Of a stretch of 64,000 nucleotides of DNA, positions 56,877 to 64,000 are shown piece by piece (positions within the stretch are counted from its first letter, which is position 1; each line of letters begins with the position of its first letter). The translations under genes and the position numbers were made by a program. The notes beneath the pieces are model-generated. The model made no database searches. It was not told the origin of the DNA and saw only the letters and a list, made by a program, of their open reading frames with translations. This DNA is from an uncultured Clostridia bacterium (GTDB taxonomy: Bacteria; Bacillota; Clostridia; Oscillospirales; Ruminococcaceae). The stretch spans positions 1 through 64,000 of the forward strand of contig CANRDI010000001.1 of assembly GCA_947629335.1 (NCBI GenBank), read 5' to 3'.

Positions 56877-57929
56877 ATGGATCTATCATTTTATCGCGGC
56901 AAGCGCGTCCTTGTGACCGGTCATACAGGCTTTAAAGGTACATGGCTTTGCAAAATGCTTGTAAACGCGGGAGCTGTTGTAACGGGCTACAGCTTAGAGC
57001 CGCCAACGACGCCGAATTTGTTCAGCATATCGGGGCTTGAATTTCAGATGAAAAGCATAATTGCTGACATTCGAGATTTTGATAGGCTGAAATCTGTTTT
57101 CGCGGAAACACAGCCAGAAATTGTTCTGCACCTCGCCGCGCAGCCTATTGTTCGTGAAGGCTATCGCAATCCTCGCTATACATACGAAACAAACGTTATG
57201 GGAACGGTAAACGTTATGGAATGTGTGCGTCAAACTCCCTGCGTGAAAAGCGTTCTCAATGTCACGACCGACAAGGTATATAAAAACAACGAGTGGTGTT
57301 GGGGTTACCGCGAAGATGAACCCTTGGACGGTTTTGACCCGTATTCAAATTCAAAATCCTGTTCGGAGCTTGTGACGCATAGTTATATAAACAGCTTTTT
57401 CACGGACACGGACATTGCCGTATCAACTGCGAGAGCAGGAAACGTTATAGGCGGCGGAGATTTTGCAAGCGACCGAATCATCCCCGACTGCGTTCGAGCA
57501 ATGAAAGTCGGAGAGAAAATAGGCGTTCGCAATCCGTACTCTACACGCCCATATCAGCACGTTTTAGAGCCGTTGGCGGTTTATCTTACTATCGCTGAAA
57601 AGCAGTTTGAGGACAAGTGTTATGCGGGTTTTTACAATGTCGGACCCGACGACTGCGATTGCGTTACGACGGGAAATTTGGTAGACCTCTTCTGCAAGCA
57701 TTGGGGCAACGGCGTAGAGTGGGTCAATCAGGCAGAGAAAAATGCACCGCACGAAGCGAATTTTCTGAAGCTCGACTGCTCGAAAATAAAGAGCGTTTTC
57801 GGTTGGAAACCAAGGTGGCATATTGACGAATGTATGAAATTTACAACTCGGTTCTATAAAGCATGGCTCACCGGCGAAGATATTTCAGCGGAGATGGATA
57901 GAGAGATAATGGAGTTTTTGGAGGGATAA
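56877..57929 (+). CDS. rfbG: CDP-glucose 4,6-dehydratase
   Basis: GKRVLVTGHTGFKGTWLCKMLVNAGA...TDKVYKNNEWCWGYREDEPLDGFDPYSNSKSCSELV. Confidence 0.96.
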   Translation: MDLSFYRGKRVLVTGHTGFKGTWLCKMLVNAGAVVTGYSLEPPTTPNLFSISGLEFQMKSIIADIRDFDRLKSVFAETQPEIVLHLAAQPIVREGYRNPRYTYETNVMGTVNVMECVRQTPCVKSVLNVTTDKVYKNNEWCWGYREDEPLDGFDPYSNSKSCSELVTHSYINSFFTDTDIAVSTARAGNVIGGGDFASDRIIPDCVRAMKVGEKIGVRNPYSTRPYQHVLEPLAVYLTIAEKQFEDKCYAGFYNVGPDDCDCVTTGNLVDLFCKHWGNGVEWVNQAEKNAPHEANFLKLDCSKIKSVFGWKPRWHIDECMKFTTRFYKAWLTGEDISAEMDREIMEFLEG

Positions 57930-57930
57930 G

Positions 57931-59283
57931 ATGTCGAATTGGAAAAGCGAAGCAGAGGCAAGAGAGCAGATAAAAGCTCTTGTCGCTGATTATTATCATA
58001 ACTTCAAGGAGAAAAAGGAGCCGTTTAAGCCGGGCGACAGGATAAGTTATGCTTCCCGTGTGTTTGATGAAAAGGAAATGCAGAGCCTGACAGATGCGAT
58101 GCTTGATTTCTGGCTCACGACAGGCAGATTTTCCGAAGAATTTGAAAAGAAATTCGCCGAGTGGATAGGAGTAAAATACGCGCATTTGGTCAACAGCGGT
58201 TCATCTGCAAACCTTATTGCTTTTTCGGTATTGACTGCTCCCGAACTTGGAGACAGACAAGTTAAACGCGGCGATGAAATTATTACAGTAGCCTGTGGAT
58301 TCCCAACAACTGTCACTCCCATTTTGCAATACGGCGCAGTTCCCGTGTTTGTAGATGTAACAGTACCGCAGTACAACATCGACGTGACAAAGCTCGAAGA
58401 AGCGCTGTCGCCTAAAACAAAGGCAGTGATGATCGCTCACACTTTAGGTAATCCGTTTGATCTTAAAGCAGTTAAAGCTTTTTGTGATACGCATAACCTC
58501 TGGCTTGTTGAGGATAATTGCGACGCACTCGGTACGCAGTACACTATAGATGGTGTGACTAAATTTACCGGCACATGGGGCGACATAGGTATGAGCAGCT
58601 TCTATCCTCCTCATCACATGACAATGGGTGAGGGCGGCTGCGTATATACAAATAATCCGCTGCTGCACAGGCTTATCCTTTCATACCGTGACTGGGGACG
58701 CGACTGTATTTGTCCGTCGGGACAAGACAATTTCTGCGGACACCGTTTTGACGGACAGTTTGGCGAATTGCCGAAAGGCTATGACCATAAATATGTCTAC
58801 AGTCACTTCGGATATAACCTCAAAGTCACAGATATGCAGGCGGCAATTGGTGTTGAACAGCTCAAAAAGTTTCCGAAGTTTATAGAACGCCGTCGTCACA
58901 ACTGGGAAAGATTGAGAGCCGCGCTTGAACCTGTTTCCGACAAGCTCATTCTTCCCGAACCTGCTGAAAACAGTCGCCCGTCATGGTTCGGATTTTTGAT
59001 TTCAATCAAAACGGAAAGCGGGCTTGACAGAAATAAGGTCATAAGATACATAGAAGAACATAACGTTCAGACGCGCCTTTTATTCAGCGGCAATCTTATC
59101 AAGCACCCGTGCTTTGACCAGATCCGCGGCACTGACGCTTATCGCGTTGTCGGCGACCTTGATAAAACTGACTTTATTATGAACAACTCGTTCTGGATAG
59201 GAGTTTATCCGGGTATGTCAGACGTAATGATAGATTATATGGCGGAAATTATTGCTGACAGTTTATTGGCTTCATTAAATTAA
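57931..59283 (+). CDS. rfbH: CDP-4-dehydro-6-deoxyglucose 3-dehydratase (E1, RfbH/DdhC)
   Basis: SSFYPPHHMTMGEGGCVYTNN (His in place of the PLP lysine) and RDWGRDCICPSGQDNFCGHRFD (Fe-S cysteines). Confidence 0.96.
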   Translation: MSNWKSEAEAREQIKALVADYYHNFKEKKEPFKPGDRISYASRVFDEKEMQSLTDAMLDFWLTTGRFSEEFEKKFAEWIGVKYAHLVNSGSSANLIAFSVLTAPELGDRQVKRGDEIITVACGFPTTVTPILQYGAVPVFVDVTVPQYNIDVTKLEEALSPKTKAVMIAHTLGNPFDLKAVKAFCDTHNLWLVEDNCDALGTQYTIDGVTKFTGTWGDIGMSSFYPPHHMTMGEGGCVYTNNPLLHRLILSYRDWGRDCICPSGQDNFCGHRFDGQFGELPKGYDHKYVYSHFGYNLKVTDMQAAIGVEQLKKFPKFIERRRHNWERLRAALEPVSDKLILPEPAENSRPSWFGFLISIKTESGLDRNKVIRYIEEHNVQTRLLFSGNLIKHPCFDQIRGTDAYRVVGDLDKTDFIMNNSFWIGVYPGMSDVMIDYMAEIIADSLLASLN

Positions 59284-59336
59284 TGACCTACTTCTCGAAA
59301 ATATATCACATTATATACGTTGTAAAGGTGAATATG

Positions 59337-61010
59337 ATGAAGGCTACAGACTATATTATCGAATTCTTAATTGAAAAAGGTGTGACAGATATATTTGGGT
59401 ATCCGGGCGGTGTAATATGTCATTTGATCGATTCAGCTGCAAAATATAGCGATAAAATTCATACCCATATTAACTATCATGAGCAAGCGTCTTCATTTGC
59501 CGCTTGCGGTTATGCTCAGGAATCCACAAATATAGGGGTAGCTTTTTCCACATCTGGTCCGGGTGCAACGAATCTTGTGACCGGGATTGCCAATGCATAT
59601 TTTGATTCCATTCCGACGATCTTTTTTACAGGGCAAGTAGACACATATGGTCTAAAAGGCGATTTGCCAATAAGACAAAGAGGATTTCAGGAAACGGATA
59701 TTGTAAGCATGGTGAAATGCGTTACAAAATATGCAGTTCGTGTTGATGATCCAAAGGAAATAAGGCTTGAACTGGAAAAGGCATTTTATATTGCGAAAGA
59801 GGGAAATCCCGGTCCGGTACTTATTGATTTACCGGCTGACGTTCAAAGAGCAGAAATTGAAATCAACAGTATAAAAAAGTTCAGTCATATGACAGACAAA
59901 CGTAATATAAAAGTGAAAGATTTCTCACAAAAGATACGTGAAGTATGCAAGCTTTTGCAGAAATCCAAAAGGCCGTGCTTGATCATTGGAAATGGAGTAA
60001 AGCAGGCCGGTGAAATACGATTGTTGCGTAATTTTATTGACCAGGTTGGGATTCCGACAGTATTCTCTATGCCTGCTTTTGATACGATACCTTATGATAG
60101 TCCGTACAATTTTGGCTTTATCGGAGCAAACGGACCAAGATACGGAAACTTCATTTTAGGTAAATCGGATCTGATCATTTCTATCGGTTCAAGGCTCGAC
60201 TTGAAACAAGTCGGTAATGATAGAGGCGCTTTTGCACCGAATGCAAGGCTCGTTAGGGTTGACATTGATGCTGGGGCTTTTTCAAACCCTATTCATGATG
60301 ATGATATACACATCAGGGTAGATTTACGGGATTTTTTAATGACGCTTTCCGATTTGACTGCAGGAAAGTACAAGTGCACTGACAAGTGGCTCAAAATCTG
60401 CAAAAAAATAAAGGAACTTTTATTAGGGTATGACGATGAAGAATATACTGTGCTGCTTAGAAAATTCGGGCAAAGTCTTCCCGATAATTGTTCCATTGTC
60501 ACTGATGTTGGACAAAGTCAGGTATGGTTGGCACAGCAACTTTGTATAAAAGAAGGGCAAACTGTACATATGTCTGCGGGACTTGGAGCTATGGGATTTT
60601 CCTTGCCCGCAGCCATAGGCGTGTACTATGCAAAGAGACGTCCAGTATACTGCTTTAACGGTGATGGCGGAATACAAATGAACCTTCAGGAGCTGCAGTT
60701 CTTGGCAAGGGAGAACATTCCTGTCCATGTAGTTATCATAAATAATCACGCGCTGGGAATGATCCGCGGATTTCAAGAGGTAAACTTCAATAAAAATTAT
60801 TCACAAACTATAGAAGGAAAGGGCTACTCTGTACCGTATTTTTCTAAGATTGCGGATGCTTTCGGACTTCCTTATAAAAGGGTCATATGCAGTGAGGACA
60901 TAGAAGCTTCTTTAGGAGAAACGGAAGCGCCGTCCGTTATTGAGATCAATATACCTTTTGAAACCGTTTTAAACCCCAACTTCGGAAGAACGGGGAAAAT
61001 TGAGGATTAA
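59337..61010 (+). CDS. Acetolactate-synthase-like ThDP-dependent enzyme (candidate YerE-type carboligase)
   Basis: IFGYPGGVICHLID...INYHEQASSFAACGYAQ...FNGDGGIQMNLQELQFLARENIPVHVVIINN; follows rfbFGH. Confidence 0.88.
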   Translation: MKATDYIIEFLIEKGVTDIFGYPGGVICHLIDSAAKYSDKIHTHINYHEQASSFAACGYAQESTNIGVAFSTSGPGATNLVTGIANAYFDSIPTIFFTGQVDTYGLKGDLPIRQRGFQETDIVSMVKCVTKYAVRVDDPKEIRLELEKAFYIAKEGNPGPVLIDLPADVQRAEIEINSIKKFSHMTDKRNIKVKDFSQKIREVCKLLQKSKRPCLIIGNGVKQAGEIRLLRNFIDQVGIPTVFSMPAFDTIPYDSPYNFGFIGANGPRYGNFILGKSDLIISIGSRLDLKQVGNDRGAFAPNARLVRVDIDAGAFSNPIHDDDIHIRVDLRDFLMTLSDLTAGKYKCTDKWLKICKKIKELLLGYDDEEYTVLLRKFGQSLPDNCSIVTDVGQSQVWLAQQLCIKEGQTVHMSAGLGAMGFSLPAAIGVYYAKRRPVYCFNGDGGIQMNLQELQFLARENIPVHVVIINNHALGMIRGFQEVNFNKNYSQTIEGKGYSVPYFSKIADAFGLPYKRVICSEDIEASLGETEAPSVIEINIPFETVLNPNFGRTGKIED

Positions 61011-61069
61011 CGACCTTACATTGATAGATCCTTGTATAATAAACTGATGGATTTGTAGGAGGCTCAAGT

Positions 61070-62131
61070 ATGATCAAGCTGTTGGAATGTACTTTAAGAG
61101 ACGGCGGGTACATAAATGACTGGAACTTCGGTTCCGAAGCGATTGCGGAAACTGTCAAAAGTCTTGAAACTGTGGGTGTTGACATTCTGGAGCTTGGGTT
61201 TTTGAAAAATGAGCCTTACGATAAAAACAGAACTGTTTTCAATAATATGAAGCAACTCGAAGCGCTCATACCCAATAAGAAGATAGGAATTGATTATGCT
61301 GCAATGATAGAAGTTGTTAATCCGATTCCTTTGGATATGTTGAGCAATAGGAACGAGAAGAGCGTGGATATCATACGAGTTATTGTTTGGAAAACCAAGC
61401 ATGACGGCTCCGGAAAAGTTGTTGATGCTTTAGAAGAGGGATATAACTATTGCAAAGGTATTGTTAATAAAGGGTATAAGCTTTGCGTGCAGCCTGCAAG
61501 GGTTGATCAGTATAGTGATACAGAATTTGTATCTATGATTAAGAAATTTCAAGAGTTAGATCCCATGGCTATATATATTGTTGACAGTTGGGGAACGCAA
61601 AATACAGAGCAAATAATGCACTATGTTCAACTTGCCAATGATAATATGAAGGCAGATATCGCAATCGGTTACCATGGGCATAACAACCTTATGCAGGCGT
61701 TTGGAACGGCGACCGGTTTTATTCGGTCAAAAATAAACAGAGATAAAATTGTTGATGCGAGCATATATGGCATCGGTCGAGGCGCAGGAAACCTGAACGT
61801 AGAGCTGATTACTAAATATTTAAATGATACTTACGGTTGCACCTATGAGCTGTCTCCCTTAATAGAATTATACGAAAAGTATATCAGGGATATATATTCG
61901 AGACATCCGTGGGGATTTTCCTTACCGTATTATTTGACAGCCCATTACAATTGCAATCCGAATTACGGAGAGTATTACGGAATAACAAAAAAGATGGCAG
62001 CCGATGAGATTGAAGGAATACTTAAACTCATCGACAAGGATGACCGCGTACTTTTTACCAAAGCAAAGGCAGAGCACTATCAAAAAAAATATGAGGAGAA
62101 TGAAAAATGCAGGATATCTCAAGAAAATTAA
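61070..62131 (+). CDS. DRE-TIM/HMGL-like aldolase-domain protein (4-hydroxy-2-oxovalerate aldolase-like)
   Basis: LLECTLRDGGYINDWNFGSEAI...YIVDSWGT...IGYHGHNNLMQAFGTATGFI. Confidence 0.87.
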   Translation: MIKLLECTLRDGGYINDWNFGSEAIAETVKSLETVGVDILELGFLKNEPYDKNRTVFNNMKQLEALIPNKKIGIDYAAMIEVVNPIPLDMLSNRNEKSVDIIRVIVWKTKHDGSGKVVDALEEGYNYCKGIVNKGYKLCVQPARVDQYSDTEFVSMIKKFQELDPMAIYIVDSWGTQNTEQIMHYVQLANDNMKADIAIGYHGHNNLMQAFGTATGFIRSKINRDKIVDASIYGIGRGAGNLNVELITKYLNDTYGCTYELSPLIELYEKYIRDIYSRHPWGFSLPYYLTAHYNCNPNYGEYYGITKKMAADEIEGILKLIDKDDRVLFTKAKAEHYQKKYEENEKCRISQEN

Positions 62132-62901
62132 GAAAAGAAGCTTTGTATCTTTCCCACAGATGCGGTGATGGCAATTTACAGAGCGTTTTTTCCTGTATTG
62201 ATATCGTATGGGTGCTGTATGATAAGGTAATGAATTGGAGCCCTGAAAAGGCGCGGGATGACAATAGAGACTTTTTCATTATCAGTAAAGGACAAGCCAC
62301 ATTGGCGCTATATCCTGTATTAATTGAAAAGGGAATGTTTGACGAGAAAGAAGTTGCACGTGAAATCGGAAACTTTAACAGCAGATACTGTATTCAGACC
62401 GATTTGACTAAATTTCAGGGCGGAATTGAAAATAATGCAGGGTCGCTTGGGCATGGTCTGCCTTTTGCAGTTGGGGTCGCCTATGCAAATAAAATAAAAC
62501 ATTCCCAGTCCTTGGTATATGTTTTGTGCGGTGATGGGGAATTTTGCGAAGGAACGATGTGGGAATCGTGCATTTTTTCAAGCGCGAGACATCTGGATAA
62601 TTTATGTATTATTATTGATGATAATGATTCGGTTGGTGCAATGGTTGAAATGGGCGATATGCAACAAAAATTACAAGCATTTGGTTTTGATGTTTTAAAG
62701 GTGAATGGACATAATTTGATAGAACTTGAAGAGACTTTTATGAAATTAAAGACACAAAAAAGCGGCAGACCAAGAGCGATTATTGCAAAAACTAAACGTG
62801 GATATGGAAGCCAGACAATGGAACAAAATGATATTTGGTTCCATAAATCACCTAATGAAGTTGAACTTAGTATTCTGCAAAAGGAGATCGATGAGTTTTG
62901 A
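62107..62901 (+). CDS. Transketolase, N-terminal (ThDP-binding) subunit
   Basis: SLGHGLPFAVGVAYANKIKHSQSLVYVLCGDGEFCEGTMWESCIFSSARHLDNLCIIIDDND. Confidence 0.92.
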   Translation: MQDISRKLRKEALYLSHRCGDGNLQSVFSCIDIVWVLYDKVMNWSPEKARDDNRDFFIISKGQATLALYPVLIEKGMFDEKEVAREIGNFNSRYCIQTDLTKFQGGIENNAGSLGHGLPFAVGVAYANKIKHSQSLVYVLCGDGEFCEGTMWESCIFSSARHLDNLCIIIDDNDSVGAMVEMGDMQQKLQAFGFDVLKVNGHNLIELEETFMKLKTQKSGRPRAIIAKTKRGYGSQTMEQNDIWFHKSPNEVELSILQKEIDEF

Positions 62902-63785
62902 GAAGAGCATTTTTGAATCGGATTGCGGAAATGATTCGTAATGAAGAAGATACGGTGTTTTTTACCGTTGATATAGGTATGTGGGCAATCAGAGACGAAC
63001 TAATGGAATATCCTGATCGCTGTGTGAATGTTGGAATTTATGAGGACGGTATGTTTTCAATTGCAGCGGGAATGGCGAGCCGAGGTCTGGTTCCCACACT
63101 TTTTGGAATTCAACCATATTTGATTGAAAGGACCTTAGAGCAAATCAAAATGGATTTAGCTTATCAAAAATTGGGGGTAAATATTGTCGGCACAGGTGCT
63201 GCGGTCGATTATTCAAAATATGGATATTCACATTACTGTGCAGAAGATGTTCAGATCATAAAGATGATACCGGGATGCGAATTTGTTGCACCCGGAACTG
63301 CAAAGCAATTTTTGCAGTTATTCAACGAATCTTACAGGGACGGACATCCGACATTTTTCCGTGTAAGCGATCATCCAAACACAAAGTATGATGTAGATGT
63401 GGAATTCGGGAAAGCAAATGTAATACAAACAGGCAATAAAGGTACTGTTATTGCAGTGTCAGTCATGCTGGATGCAGTGATGGAGGCGTGCAATGGTAAA
63501 GATGTAACAGTGATTTATTATACTACTTTGGAGCCTTTTGACCGCAAAACCTTAGCCGAAAACTGCAGTTCATCAAAATTATTGATTGTTGAACCGGAGT
63601 TTGAGGGAAGTCTTTTATATGATGTGCATAAAGCATTCCCCAGTGCCGAACTGCAGATAGACAGTATTGCATTCCCGCGAGAGATCTTTAGAAATTATGG
63701 TACATATGATGAAAAAATGGCATATTATGGCCTGACGAAAGATGTAATTTGCAAAAAAGCAGATGAGTTTTTTGAGATAGGTTAA
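62898..63785 (+). CDS. Transketolase, C-terminal (pyrimidine-binding) subunit
   Basis: NVGIYEDGMFSIAAGMASRGLVPTLFGIQPYLIERTLEQIKMDLAYQKLGVNIVGTGA. Confidence 0.9.
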   Translation: MRRAFLNRIAEMIRNEEDTVFFTVDIGMWAIRDELMEYPDRCVNVGIYEDGMFSIAAGMASRGLVPTLFGIQPYLIERTLEQIKMDLAYQKLGVNIVGTGAAVDYSKYGYSHYCAEDVQIIKMIPGCEFVAPGTAKQFLQLFNESYRDGHPTFFRVSDHPNTKYDVDVEFGKANVIQTGNKGTVIAVSVMLDAVMEACNGKDVTVIYYTTLEPFDRKTLAENCSSSKLLIVEPEFEGSLLYDVHKAFPSAELQIDSIAFPREIFRNYGTYDEKMAYYGLTKDVICKKADEFFEIG

Positions 63786-63898
63786 GGTATAGTGACGGAA
63801 TGATAATTTATCAATAGATCAAGAGAAAAGCCTATCTATGACAGATTTGCGGGCGACACTTTATTTCAAATATAGGATAAACGCAAAGGAGAAATGTT

Positions 63899-64000
63899 AT
63901 GAATGACTTTACCGGAAAGACGGTGCTTGTTACAGGAGGAACATCAGGTATAGGTAGAGCCTGTGCTATGCGATTTGCAAAAGAGGGCGCAAATGTAATA
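63899..64000 (+). CDS. Short-chain dehydrogenase/reductase, N-terminal fragment (truncated by window edge)
   Basis: [34 protein letters not shown]. Confidence 0.9.
   Translation, partial: MNDFTGKTVLVTGGTSGIGRACAMRFAKEGANVI

Noticed and set aside
1-64000. tRNA or rRNA genes, prophage or IS transposase
   Set aside because: No cloverleaf, rRNA signature, integrase or transposase ORF was recognised on either strand by eye; a tRNAscan/HMM run would be needed to exclude them formally.

Overview
The window is a chromosomal segment of an anaerobic, endospore-forming Firmicute. It carries SpoIIID and a YlmC/YmxH-type protein, and the operon order is typical of Clostridia; I cannot assign a species. 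From 0 to about 28 kb it is mostly conserved housekeeping genes: trmFO(end)-plsX-rnc-radical SAM-smc-ftsY, rdgB-yhbY-nadD-yqeK-rsfS, rpsU, yqeG-AP endonuclease-like-aroQ-pepP-efp, hisC, metY, an ABC-F ATPase, rpsB-tsf, spoIIID and yicC. From 28 to 41 kb there is a lipoprotein, an FMN riboswitch with ribU, a divergent two-component/HD-GYP/PocR hybrid-kinase signalling island, and a feoA-feoA-feoB operon with DtxR-like operators. From 43 kb to the window edge there is a large surface-glycan locus: priming transferase, glycosyltransferases, EpsG-like polymerase, flippase and acyltransferases. It ends in a CDP-3,6-dideoxyhexose module (rfbF-rfbG-rfbH) followed by an acetolactate-synthase-like ThDP enzyme, an HMGL-like aldolase, a split transketolase and the start of an SDR. 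The observations most worth follow-up are: (1) three exact G8 tracts inside glycan genes, a collapsed G tract in a broken acetyltransferase, and a T17 tract beside the likely locus promoter, which suggest a slipped-strand phase-variable glycan locus; (2) the carboligase/aldolase/transketolase module as a candidate branched or extended deoxysugar pathway; (3) a 16-fold pentapeptide (15-bp) minisatellite forming a basic N-terminal extension of RNase III; (4) two complex hairpin repeat arrays of one family lying between convergent genes. All calls come from reading the sequence and translations; no database search was run.
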